From Liolophura sinensis (lineage: Eukaryota > Mollusca > Polyplacophora > Chitonida > Chitonidae), in the NCBI RefSeq assembly GCF_032854445.1, contig NC_088305.1, positions 4,071,152-4,135,151 of the forward strand: 64,000 nucleotides of DNA, read 5' to 3'. Numbering within the stretch: position 1 is the first letter of the stretch; each line of letters opens with the position of its first letter. The position numbers and the translations under genes were made by a program. The notes under the pieces were generated by a model, which saw nothing but the letters and a program-made list of their open reading frames with translations, had not been told where the DNA came from and searched no databases. Positions 1 to 10,606 of the stretch are shown here, in pieces.

Positions 1-34
1 AAAGCGAAATATTCTTACATTACGGACTTGGTAA

Positions 35-37
<3 letters not shown>

Positions 38-121
<84 letters not shown>
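38..121. repeat. AT dinucleotide microsatellite
   Basis: About 42 uninterrupted AT units. Open frames across it (Tyr-Ile repeats) are artefacts of the repeat. Confidence 0.98.
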
Positions 122-124
<3 letters not shown>

Positions 125-1085
125 ATATATTACGTCACCACATATATCCTTTACATTATAACTAAGTACATGAAGTATACTGTAAGTAAAATCACGTTCA
201 GATGTAAGAATATACATGTACATTGTGTGAGTGGTATTATTTGTACGTACGTGTAAATACAACTCTTACAACCCATTCAACGTTGTTAAAGAAACGCTCC
301 CCAGATGACGGAAAGCGAAAAGATCAAAACAGTTTCTTGAATGATCCCCTTGCCCATTCCTTGATCCAGTTTCACTTTCGTTCCAGCTCTGGCTGCGTCG
401 GCCGATTGTTTATGTCATGAGTTTTGTCATGAATACATGTGAACATTTTTGCCATAGACGCTTTATGCATAAAACCTGTTGGACAGCCGTAGTAAAACTG
501 AGGACAGGGGTGAAAACACACCAATCAAATAAATAAAAGATATCAAGGCGTTCAGAGGATTACATTATTTTGATATTTTGTCCATTCACAGATCGATACA
601 TATATTTTATAACACTACCATGGCTTGCTAGTTATCTTTAAGTAACTCGCTAACCAGCCGAAACCCCGACGGCGGCACAAAAGCACGTAAAAACGATGCC
701 GACTCCATGTAATCTTTAAGTTTGGTAAAAAATAATTACGTAACACTCAGCAGAAAGGTCTTTAAAAAGGCATTTCTGTATCTTTTCCTTCTTTATTTTT
801 TCCTTCTTTTTTCTGTCTTTTCACTGACATAAATGCTGTCAAATTTTTTTCTACACTGCTTACTTACATAACAATTTTATCTGAACAAAAAAAGATTAAA
901 GTACACTGTGTTTGAATGTAGCAGGAGTTTTCCAATAAACCAAATGTAAAAGCAATTTTCATTTCATAAAGTAAACGGAAAACCCATAGCTTTTTGGATA
1001 AGTGCTTTTCGTCCAGAGATCTTCTCACGACCTGAGGGAGAAAACGAACAGATGCACAAGTGTTTTCGTCTCAACTTGGAACCAG
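122..1085. other. No gene seen
   Basis: AT-rich sequence with a T/C-rich stretch near 780-850. I see no exon with convincing splice sites and no recognisable mobile element. Confidence 0.5.
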
Positions 1086-1089
1086 TGCA

Positions 1090-1245
1090 CGGAATAGGCG
1101 TACATGCTAGAACTTTACTTTAACTGTTCATGTAAATTCTGAAATATTAACAAATCAAACGCCCTTAGCACCATGGCTAAAACTGAATTAGGTAAAAAGA
1201 ATTGTAGTGGTGTTACTTTATTGAACGTCACTGGTCTAGGAATAA
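1090..1245 (-). repeat. Foldback-like interspersed repeat, copy 1
   Basis: Carries the family marks in reverse orientation: a run like TTTAACTGTTCATGTAAAT, then TAGCACCATGGCT, then AATTAGGTAAAAA and finally ACGTCACTGGTCTAG. The same string of motifs recurs near 1560-1790, 23405-23720, 51850-52160 and 53000-53125. No coding capacity. Confidence 0.6.
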
Positions 1246-1559
1246 AAATTCTGTATTGTCATCACATTTAATAAACAGTAACATGAAAATAACGTAAATG
1301 GAGCAGGTCTAGGGAATGTCCACCAGCAGAATCCAGGTTTGTATGGGAAGACAACATAAAAAAATTCGGAGCATGGAGAGTAAAACTAGAGCAGCGATGC
1401 TTAGAACTTAATTTTCTGAAGTCATTTTGAAGGTGTACTCTCTTTTCAAGACATGCATGGTTATTTGTAATCGGAATGGTTATTTGTATAGTGTACTCGG
1501 AACAATGGTAACCGAGTTTAGCTGAATGCGATTAGGTTGTATCTGTGTATGTGAATATA

Positions 1560-1790
1560 ATATAAAAGATTATTGGAGCGAAAAGCCAGCGCAGTGACGG
1601 CGGAGTAATTACTAAATGGTCATTCGTGGCTTTTGAAGCCAAGTCTCTTGTGAGTTTACATCAGCTTCTCATGTAAATGCTTAAAATGTAGCAAATGAAG
1701 CATTTGCTTGCACCATGGCTTAAGTAGACTTAGGTAAGAGGTGCAGTGTTATTAACTGCAGTTTATCGGGCGACTTTGGTCTAGAATGAC
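1560..1790 (-). repeat. Foldback-like interspersed repeat, copy 2
   Basis: Contains CAGTGACGGCGGAGTAATT, a CATGTAAATGCTTAAAATGTAG block, the CACCATGGCTTAAG motif and a terminal GACTTTGGTCTAG-like end, matching the same family in reverse orientation. Diverged. Confidence 0.55.
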
Positions 1791-1812
1791 TGATGAGGGG
1801 AATCTATTTCAG

Positions 1813-2002
1813 TTCAACCTTCCAGTTTACAATATACCACGCTGAGCCGTCAGTCACCAGCAATGACCTGTCACTACCATTATTAACTTCCCGTTCTTTG
1901 TTCGTTTTCTCAAACACGACAGGGGATATATTAATTACACATCCAGGCAGCAACCTACTTACGATATTCTCAGAAGAGATATCAGTGCTCATCGAACTTC
2001 AG
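1813..2002 (+). CDS. Candidate internal exon, unidentified gene
   Basis: An open frame of 63 codons lies exactly between an acceptor (CTATTTCAG) and a strong donor (CAG|GTAAGC), with phase 2 in and phase 0 out. The peptide contains SNTTGDILIT and ends EEISVLIELQ, loosely like the TG-containing core and closing beta strand of a cadherin repeat. That resemblance is weak. No partner exon was found within the window, and the opposite strand is open here too. It could also be a chance open frame or a 5' exon of the downstream receptor. Confidence 0.22.
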
Positions 2003-2062
2003 GTAAGCGCGTGGTTGTTAATGAGTAGCACCACTCTTTCAAGGCTCGGTGTATACACATAA

Positions 2063-3187
2063 ATTTCGAACGCGCCTGACGGTCTTTTGTCTTTGTCGCT
2101 GATTTGTGCGTTTGGATCACGCCTCGGTCTGTCATCGGTTATGATATAGGGGCGGAGAAATGTCCGGTGTCTGGTGCGTGTACCTACATTCACCTGTGAA
2201 CGCGGAGGGATTAAAGAACTGTCACAAGGAATTATTACTCAGAGACAAAGTTTTAAATTAAAAACGGAAGACTATCCGTAATGTATTACACGTCTAGCCT
2301 GACTTCACGCCAATGCGACAAAGAGAAGCTTTATATTATCTGTATCTTCTACTTATTTTTAAAATGAATTTTAACGGCGATACATTGTTCACGATTACTT
2401 ACACACGTATAGATAAGTATAAGTGCGTATGTATAAACCTTTTGGTAAACTCATTGTCTATACCTTTATCGTTATAACAAAACATTTTAGAGGTGATTAA
2501 TTTTTTCATACATATAAGATTCCTAATTCGGTGAAATTGGACCTCTTGTCCATTTTCCTCACATGGGGTATTATTCCAATCGTTCATGTACATACCCGAA
2601 CTTTATCAATTTTTTTTGCTGCCCCTAGCTCTCTGGATATAAAGGTTTTAGGCGTTCCGGGCTTTGCCATTCTTCCAAAAAACTCGACAACTCCGGTGTC
2701 TCTCGTTGCTCTTGTCTAAGCTGCTTTAGTAAGTTCATAATCCCGGTATTTTTTGAAATCTCTCCTGCGGTGAGTGGCTGTGTTTTCCACTCGAAGAATC
2801 ATTACAGTTAGTTTCAGTGTCAGATCTGAAACCATATATAACGGAATCTATAATCGATTGGACCATTTGCTGGATGTATCTGCTCTTCTCGACGAGCGAA
2901 TCAAACCCTACGCCCTTCATAAACCTCCTTCAACAGCTCTGTTTGCGGATTGCTGGTAAGATTAAAGCTCTCCTGGCTGAAGCTGTGTTAAATCGCGCAC
3001 TTCCAGTGACCAATCGGGCAAAGCACGTAATCTATCTATTAGAAGGTCCACTTATACTCTCGTTTTAGTAAAACCATGAGCGTGTCCAACTTCAGTGACC
3101 AATCAAGGTCAGACAAGGAGGTTTACCAGTGCGTATATGGGTGCCTTCTGCCACTCTAGCCTAGGAACCGCTTTGGTGGCCTATAAA
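2063..3187. other. No confident gene; open frames on both strands near 2600-2960
   Basis: Short protein-like stretches occur on both strands around 2620-2960. A donor-like CTG|GTAAGA lies at 2955 (+) and a GTATGT donor on the - strand near 2590. Neither strand gives a continuous model or a family I recognise. Confidence 0.3.
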
Positions 3188-3432
3188 CCCAGATCGAGTC
3201 ATACCAAAGATTTGAAAAATGGCAAAAGTTGTTGCCTCGCTTGGCACTCAGTCCGGTGTCAGTATAATGCGACAAGGTGGGGTTTCATGTCTGGTGTCAT
3301 GGGCATGACACTTCAGTGAAGGCAGCATTTTGGCGGTATGGACTCGCCCTGCCATAAGAAGACATGGTAATGGTACACAAACGGAACGTCTCCTCGTTGT
3401 CATATAATTGAAAAATATTTAAGTACGACGTA
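3188..3432 (+). mobile_element. SINE family B copy (5' truncated)
   Basis: Shares TCATACCAAAGA, CTCGCTTGGC, GTGTCAGTATAATG, TTTCATGTCTGGTGTC and TCGTTGTCAT with copies at 20463-20786 and 44502-44812, and ends in the common AAGTACGACGT tail. The tRNA-like head is missing. Confidence 0.75.
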
Positions 3433-3515
3433 CACCCCCCCTCCCCCCCCCCCCAAATAAAAACAAAAAGAAAAAAAAGAGAAAAAAAAAACCAAAAAAA
3501 CAAACAAACCCCAAA
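3433..3515. repeat. Poly-C and A-rich low-complexity tract
   Basis: Runs of C interrupted by T, followed by A-rich sequence with scattered G and C. Low complexity, probably derived from the SINE tail or slippage. Confidence 0.9.
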
Positions 3516-3769
3516 GCATTCATATATACTTTCGCTACGGTAACGTTGTATCAATGGGCATATCCTATGTAATGCCGGGTTTAACGGACCAGTAGAATAC
3601 ATACACGAGAAGCCGTTATTCTGTTCGTGATTTAATTCTCAGTCTTATATCCAAGACCCATTATAGTTTTTCTAAGTTTTCAAAAACCTATGATATTCTT
3701 GTCTCAGTATTTTCCACCACCTGCGACGTCTTTGTAAATGCTGGACTAAATATCTTCGAAGTATGGTTC

Positions 3770-4045
3770 CATTCCATTGTTCATATGTTATTGTTTGTTA
3801 AATTTGATGACAACGCCGTATTTTGAGTAATTTTAAACCAATGACTTCTAATAAATTAATGTAACGTAACTATACTTTTTACCTATTTCTACTTAAGCCC
3901 CAGTGCTAGATGAATGACCCTGACTGAGGTAAGTTGACAAGAGGTCATACTTCACCGGAAACGTTCATGTAAGCAGTAGCCAGCTATCACATTGTCGTCG
4001 CTGCACTGGTGTTACTCTCTGTAAATCTAGCGCTCTTGTTCTATA
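3770..4045 (+). repeat. Foldback-like interspersed repeat, copy 3 (near full length)
   Basis: Reads in order: TTATTGTTTGTTAAATTTGA, a TTTTAAACCAATGACTTCTA end motif, TTTTTACCTATTTCTACTTA, CCCTGACTGAGGTAAG, then AGCCAGCTATCACATTGTCG and GTTACTCTCTGTAA. This copy best shows how the motifs seen separately elsewhere belong to one element of about 280 bp or more. Confidence 0.65.
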
Positions 4046-6120
4046 ACGTTCATTCGGCTTTAGCGCGGAAATGAACTATATAGTTTTAGTGTTTTGTGCT
4101 TCATGGCTGTACTTTCATCGTAAACATTCAACCGATTTAGCAAGCGTAGTAGTAGTGCAGTAGGTATTCAAAGGTTTCTGCGTATTTTCTTTATTACGGC
4201 ATTAATGGCGACTGGTGTGGCCAGTTATCATAATGCAGGTGACAGTTTCTAAGCTTCTCACTGGTCAATCCACCTTGGATAAGCTACCGCAATTAACCCA
4301 ACAGGAATACATCTCCACTCACTGGATTTGTTTTCTGTGTACACGGGCCGCCAGATAGCAATGCTGGTTGACAATGTACGAGTCAATAACTTTTCTTGCC
4401 TTGGTTTTCAAAAATGAGTTTAAACGATTCAGGAGGTAACAACAAGTTAAAAAAAAACTGTATCGAAAATGACTATGTAGCAGTCCTCATTAGGCAAGTA
4501 TTTTCTCTCAAATCAACCAAGGCTACGAACCGGGCCCTGTGCCCTTCGTCATGTGGCTCGTGATGCCGGATTTTGCCGCACAGTAGGAAAGCGTTCGTCA
4601 AAACACAGCGTTCGCTGGCTCAAGTACCGGTACTAGTATAAATTAAAGAAAAGTTGTTCGTCGTGCTCTTCAGTGTGACAAATAAGTAATATCAGCGTGT
4701 TCCATGGGTATACGGCCTGATATTTCTTCTCAGGGAAATATCAAGCCGTATATACATGTAGTCCCCTATATATATATATCCACGCAGCACGCTGGTTTTA
4801 CAACGCTGATGAGGACCAAAGAGCAATGGTGGCATCTGGCACTGGGATTTATGCTGTACGTATACTTTAGGTGAAACAGTCACGAACATTACCACGTTAC
4901 GCCATTTAGGTACTGAGGCAACCATACTTTTAAAAATGTTATTTAGCCCATGATTCCTGTAGATATCTCCACCATAATGCTTATCGACCTTGCATAAGTG
5001 AAATATCCTTGAGTGCAGCGTAAAACTGCAGGAAATAAATGAATACATGTGGGCATCTTCGGCAGACAAGAAATTCGAGGAAAGTTGTCATCCATCTGAT
5101 TTGAATCACTTGACTAAAAACCGAAAATACATGATTTTTAACACATAGACTACAATGAGGTGCAAAGATCAGTACGCCACTAGTGGCGCGGGTAACTTAC
5201 CACAAGTCGGTGGTTTTACACTAAGCAATCCGTTTCCTTTACGCACTAGGTTCATCACTTCCCAGCGCCTTGAGCTGAGTCGTTTGTTCTTGTCTATCGC
5301 CTTTCGACTTCAGATGGGCAAGGTTTGAGCTGAAAATAAATATCCGGGTTTTGTGCGATATCTGTCGGCATCTCGCGGATGTGCACTGTTTAACCAGGCT
5401 TATGTAACTCACAGTGATACATCACTCGTTAACGGTCGTCAAGAATTAGGTGCAAAAATCAACAAGCTGTGATTAGAGAAATCCATTAATTTACAGCTCT
5501 TCAAAATGTATTTATTTCCAATTTTATGGCATTATCCAACTCCCGTAACCGGATTACATTCTCACTGTTCTGTCTTCCCCAAGCTTCAGTTATCGTCAAA
5601 TCCCATGTGTAATTCCGAGCTAAAAATGAATTAATCTTCGGAAGAAGATGCCTATCATGATGTCATTTTTCCTTCGACTTCCATTAGGTACGATGACTTG
5701 CAAATAACACTTATTCCTTTCACCCTTTAAACATAAACATTTTATAGATGGAAAATAAGTTAGTTTTTGTTGACACATGCGTTTTACAATCGTTTGAAAT
5801 GGAATGGAAAGCAATACTTTTTCTGATTAAAAGCTAATGAGAATTCTCTTTCAGATCGTCAGGAGAGTTATAAGGCATAACAGTACATCGATATTGGGAC
5901 CCTCCGGGCGTGTATATGCGCGGGAAAGCATTGTTAAAAGTTAATGATTACGCAAACCTTTTTGTGCGCACAATACAGGAACGCACATAGGTGGATCGAT
6001 GTTCGCTGACTTTAGGATATCAAGATACCTGTAGAACAGAGCAGTTGCAGATATCGCCGCACGGTCTTCATTGGGTTATATTGTATCGAAAACAAATAAT
6101 GGCATCTCTTTGCATTGTTG
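4046..6120. other. No gene seen
   Basis: Unique-looking, moderately AT-rich sequence. Open frames up to 125 codons occur but lack family resemblance and splice context. A short palindrome, GCCACTAGTGGC, is at about 5176. Confidence 0.45.
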
Positions 6121-6129
6121 CATAATGAA

Positions 6130-6710
6130 GAACAACACAGTGTAGTGTAACACGATCCAGTGCAACGTAATCCGATGCAATACTACTCAGTGCAACACAA
6201 TACATGGTAACAAATCTAGTGCCACACAAAACAGCGCAACACAACCCAGAACCAAGCAGTTTAGCTGGGCGCAATCTGGTAGAAGATAATCCCGCAGTAC
6301 AAGGTAATCTAGAAAAAGACAGCGCAGAGCTCTTCAACCAAGTACAAGACACCCTAAAACAGCACAGTCTGGGAAACACATTTCTGTGCAACCCAGTGAA
6401 GAATAAAGTAAAATAACCCAGTCCAGTGCAACATAATCCAGCCTAAGGCAATCTGTGGCAACATAATTCTACTTAACACAGTCCAGTGTAACATAAATCC
6501 AGCCTAAGGCAATCTGTGGCAACATAATTCTACTTAACACAGTCCAGTGTAACATAAATCAATGCAACATACAATTACATGAAGAACAATGAGTGCCACA
6601 AGGTGAGTTGTAACATAAAACAGTATAACACAATCCAGTGAAGCACAGTAAGAGTCACAAAAGTGAGTTGCAACATAAAACAGTATAACACAATGTAGTG
6701 CCTGAGATGG
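6130..6710 (+). repeat. Degenerate 17-bp-like tandem repeat with a 61-bp internal duplication
   Basis: Variants of AGTGCAACACAATCCAG recur through the interval. From about 6421 a 61-bp block (GTCCAGTG...TTAACACA) is repeated almost exactly, its copies starting near 6421, 6482 and, in part, 6543. Confidence 0.75.
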
Positions 6711-6769
6711 TGTGTGATGGATGTAGCTTGGAAAGCTACCTAGGACACATTTCTATACTTATATAATGA

Positions 6770-7090
6770 GACTTAGTACACAGCTAGTAAACCTAGAGCA
6801 ACGACGGCAGTGTGATAATTGGCATAAGGTCATACATAACCACGTGACCATTTTCTCATTGACGACGTGATCTTCCGTCAGCTGGTTTCTACGTGTGACA
6901 AGTGTTCTTTTGAGTTGCCCTGACGACAGCTAGTTTTTGACAAATGACATAGCGATTTCAAATACAGCTCATGGCTCTATTTCAGCTGTGGTTTTGGTAG
7001 GCATCTAACAAATGACTCCTGTTTTCCTACTCCATAGCACTACGCAGTGACGTTAGTTGCACTTTATTAGACGTCACTGGTATAGGATGA
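6770..7090 (-). repeat. Foldback-like interspersed repeat, copy 4 (broken)
   Basis: CTAGAGCAACGACGGCAGTG near 6790 and GACGTCACTGGTATAGG near 7065 match the two ends of the family in reverse orientation. The centre has diverged. Confidence 0.45.
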
Positions 7091-7414
7091 CTCAGTGTGT
7101 TACCCATTACATTAAACATAAATAACACTAAAGCAAAATAAAATATATACAATGTTCTAAATTTCTACCAGCCACCTAAAGATGGTGTTATTTAGGAATT
7201 GGATTACTAGGCCAACCCTCAACGTCCCTGTGTTCAAATCGCTCGGCGTGCAGTACCGTTAGATCTATCTGATCTGAAGGGTTGCCAGATGCATGTGTGT
7301 ATGTGAGAAACCGGGGGAAACCCGTGCCCTAATGCAGATACTAGAGAAACCTCTCGCCGTATAGTCACGGCGGAAGGATTGGATTTGAGCCTTTGACCGA
7401 TCAATCACGGCGAT

Positions 7415-7645
7415 TTATTGACTGACTGGTGTTTGATACCGTGCTTCTGAATTTACGAATATGACGGTAGCATGGGTGGAGAAAACCCGAGTGCCCGAAG
7501 CAGATCACTGACCCCCGCCACTTCTTCACTTCAGCCAGTAGGTGAAACAGCGAGAGATGTATTCGAACACGCGACCTCATTCGTACTAGACCTAGCTGTG
7601 GCGACATGAACGCTTCAGGCGAACTCTTGAGCCACGAAGGTTTAA
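7415..7645 (-). mobile_element. SINE family D copy
   Basis: On the + strand it begins TGACTGGTGTTTGATACCGT and continues through ATGACGGTAGCATGGGTGGA. A B-box-like ATTCGAACACGCGACC lies toward the right end and it finishes TGAGCCACGAAGG. It is therefore a tRNA-headed SINE on the - strand, distinct from families A to C in its middle. Confidence 0.55.
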
Positions 7646-7699
7646 TAGATCTAGATAGAAGAGAAGTAGGGGACAACTTCTCACTAAATTTCATTATCA

Positions 7700-8589
7700 C
7701 CTGGTAGGTGGTTAGGACGTCGTGTCAGAATTTCGAGTCGAATTATTCAGTAACTGTTTTGGCAATTAGCCAAACCCCTGAATTGAGCTTCACCTGCGTG
7801 CACATTCGACGATACAGGATTGCCACGTTCATTTGACACGGGGCCGGCCAGGGTGTGCTGATAAATGATGCGTCTAGTTTGATGAACCACATGTATTAGA
7901 AAGAAGTATGCATCCTGGAAGCACGGTTTAACTCGGACACGATTTTATATAAGAACAACGGCATCTACTACCCGTGAACATGAAATGATAACACTGTGTA
8001 TTAGATAATGCCGTTACAATCTCTATGGTTCTTGTAGACAGCTTTAATCACCCGTACCCTGATTGTTCCAGGCTATGGAATGAGGCGGGAGTTGTCTTTC
8101 AGGTGATGTGTTTACTGAACCGAGACGGCACATTTAATTACTACCTGTTCTAAAGGAAACCATCCTGCACACCACCTTGGATGGAGGTCACTCATCATAC
8201 GCACTAATGGATTCTGCCGGAAGTACGCTCTCAGTTGTCTCTTCAGATCTCACGTTTGATATCAGCTCTCGCTGAAGCTGATTGGAAGACTTTTATCAAA
8301 ATCTGAACAAACAAAATACGATCTTCAGTGAATAATTTATGCCGTGAAAGTCTTTCTGGTTTGTGTTCAGATAAACAGCCGTTCTAGTATATATGTAAAC
8401 CCGCTTCAAAAACATTTCACGTTTTCAACGGCTGGAACAGAAACTATACATACATTTTGAGACATAAAGTAAATGTACTGTTATATCTTGATTTATTAAT
8501 TAATAATAAGGAGCCAAGATGAGCTGGATCTGAACTCACAGCGGTGCTGAGGAAATCATGCTGTTCAGGGAAGGCTTGTGTTTGGCTAT
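7700..8589. other. No gene seen
   Basis: No exon, RNA gene or clear repeat recognised. Confidence 0.4.
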
Positions 8590-9520
8590 ATATTGACTCT
8601 TTTACTCTAAGTTTGAAATCGGTTCAACTGTAATCAAGAGTTTCATGCGCAAGTTATTTGGACTATTGAGACAGTGGTCACCTACAGCAGAAAAGTTATA
8701 TTTATAGCTGGTGACGTCGTGTTCAAGTAACCTGTCAGTTAGATGTCTGTACGTTTTACCGATATAGCTTTTAGAACATTTCCCACAGTTCATTTTGTAA
8801 ACAACTTTACTTCTGAATGCAGGGAGCTCTGTGTCTTTGACAGGAAAGAGAGAACTAATTTATTACACATTTATTTTCGGAAATTAAAACAATTTTGGTG
8901 CAGGGAATGAAATTGTTAAGAGCTTTCAGGTCACCGCGAAGCTGGTTTGTGATTGTCCCGAGATATGGTAATTTAAGACAGATAAGTTTCTATTCAGTGC
9001 GAAATTGTTTTTATTTCTCTATCTTAGGTTTGAATTTTTTGTCTAAAAATTGTTTAATGGTTTGGTCAATTATATGCTGTGGGAATTTATTTTGTTGTAA
9101 GGTTTCCTAAGATGATGTAATTGCGAGTGAAAATTTTTTTATGAGCTGCATATCTGCCAAGATCTGTGCAGCAATGTCCTGATGAGGTTGATTTTGTGCA
9201 TTGATTGTGTTCTGAGGTTTCTGAGGGTCTTAATTTCGTCGTCTTTGTGGATTGAGTTGTTTTTCATCCAGAAGAAGCCGTTTACAAACTTTTCGTACAT
9301 TGATATTAATTCATATTTTATCCTCAACTTGGTGGAGTGAGTTGACACTGTTTTATCAGGTTTTGGAACAGGGCTTTGAATTCAGGTTGAATGTCAATAA
9401 TCCGTAAGCAGTCAGGAAAAATGTTGAATATAAGTCCTTTGCCCAGCATAGCCATTTCCTTCTGGTTGAGCCTCCGAGAGGAGAGGTTGAAAACATTCTT
9501 CGGCAAGTCTTGATTTGCTC
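8590..9520 (-). pseudogene. Penelope-like retroelement remnant without reverse transcriptase
   Basis: On the - strand, 9500-9330 encodes VFNLSSRRLNQKEMAMLGKG, a pattern I associate with the N-terminal part of Penelope-like proteins. 9345-9140 continues with helical, charged sequence. 8793-8602 encodes MNCGKCSKSYIGKTYRHLTD followed by DRLLEHD and AVGDHC, a GIY-YIG nuclease end with the Cys-x-x-Cys linker (CGKC) typical of these elements. The roughly 2 kb that should encode the reverse transcriptase is absent: only about 350 bp, with stops, separates the two parts. Frames are broken, so the copy is dead. A stand-alone GIY-YIG gene is less likely because the N-terminal motif is present in the same orientation. 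Confidence 0.7.
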
Positions 9521-9529
9521 TGTCGATTC

Positions 9530-10155
9530 CTAAGTTTAAAATGTGTACACCGATTTACTGTACCAAGCACAGTTTCAATTCTTTCCTATTCTAGGTATGT
9601 TTTGAAGCATTTATTTGATGACTTAAGTGTTAAAGGAAAAGAAAACTTAAAAAATGACACTATAGGCTTAAAATAGCACATTTTGTTCTATCTGATGGTG
9701 CCTGCTACATAATTTTGCGATTTTCCTCGCCATACGCGTAAAGCCTGAAAACGGCAAAGCTGGCATAAATCGCTGAGTCCATCGAATCCTCATCTTTAAC
9801 ACCCTGTAGTTTATGCTGGGGCTGTGTCGCCTCTCAGCCATTGAGAGTCGTTAAAACTTCCGGCTTGTTCGTGTAAACTCTGAACCTACGTTCAACATCC
9901 CGGTTTCCTGATCGTTAAGTGCTGACTTTATTAATAATTTATCAACTGGAGGTACATGTTACGATTTTTTTGTGGCATGCACCTGCGAGGAAATGCATAC
10001 TCTTTTCAATGGTATTTATTTGATATTTACATTTTCTTCTCCTTTAAGGAGCTTGATAAATACGTCATGTGTCTGAACCAAATGACTGAACTGTCCAAAT
10101 ACTTAGTGTTCTTCACTCATTTGCTTTTTGTTTTTATGTTTTCTTATCTCCAAAG
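9530..10155. other. Sequence upstream of first visible receptor exon
   Basis: No start-codon exon found. A pyrimidine-rich tract (about 10122-10150) followed by CCAAAG gives the acceptor for the exon starting at 10156. Confidence 0.5.
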
Positions 10156-10606
10156 GTGATAACGACAGTGGATGGCAGGCTCCCGCGTACGTGCAGAGAG
10201 CGACACGGCGTGCCCCTTGACCCTGAAATATTTCGAATGTGGACATGCGCAGAGTGTTACCGGTACTTGTTTCCAAAGCGCATTCTAACACCACTGTACC
10301 CAAAGTACTTGAGTACTTCCGGCAACTCATCTTCTGGTTACAGCATCGAGTATGAGGCAAATATCCACGATGACGTCAGCCGACTAGGTGTCTGCTCGAC
10401 GCTAGGAGAAGACGAGTGTCACAGGTGGATTTCTTGTTGTGAAGCAGCACACGACTGTTGTCAGCAGCAATTGGCTGAAAATGTCAGCAGCGTTCTGACT
10501 CAGTGTCCCAGGACGTGGGATGGGTGGGGCTGCTGGAGAGACACGCCCCTGGATAGCCACGCCCATATTAGCTGTCCACCATTCATCCTTTACTCAATAC
10601 CCTCCA
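10156..10606 (+). CDS. Receptor exon: extended N-terminus and first half of hormone-binding domain
   Basis: Phase 0 in, phase 1 out (CCA|GTAAGT). Encodes 150 residues: an N-terminal stretch with extra cysteines (RTC, MWTCAEC, GVCSTLGEDEC), then WISCCEAAHDCC, then CPRTWDGWGCW and ISCPP of the hormone-receptor domain. NSS and NVS are potential glycosylation sites. No start codon belongs to this exon, because the frame runs back into the acceptor. Confidence 0.9.

Noticed and set aside
2620-2960. Possible exons on either strand (for example RMAKPGTPKTFISRELGA on -, and DHLLDVSALLDERIKPYA on +)
   Set aside because: Protein-like stretches on both strands compete, stops interrupt each, and no homologous family or consistent phase could be assigned.
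3297-3602. 101-codon open frame on the - strand with Phe/Gly runs
   Set aside because: It is the reverse translation of a poly-C and A-rich tract next to a SINE tail.
4692-5069. 125-codon open frame on the - strand
   Set aside because: No family resemblance, no splice signals, no neighbouring exon. Expected by chance in 64 kb.
9956-10159. Open frame with hydrophobic stretches just upstream of the receptor, considered as its signal-peptide exon
   Set aside because: It is in a different frame from the exon at 10156 and runs through that exon's acceptor tract to a stop. The real first exon remains unidentified.
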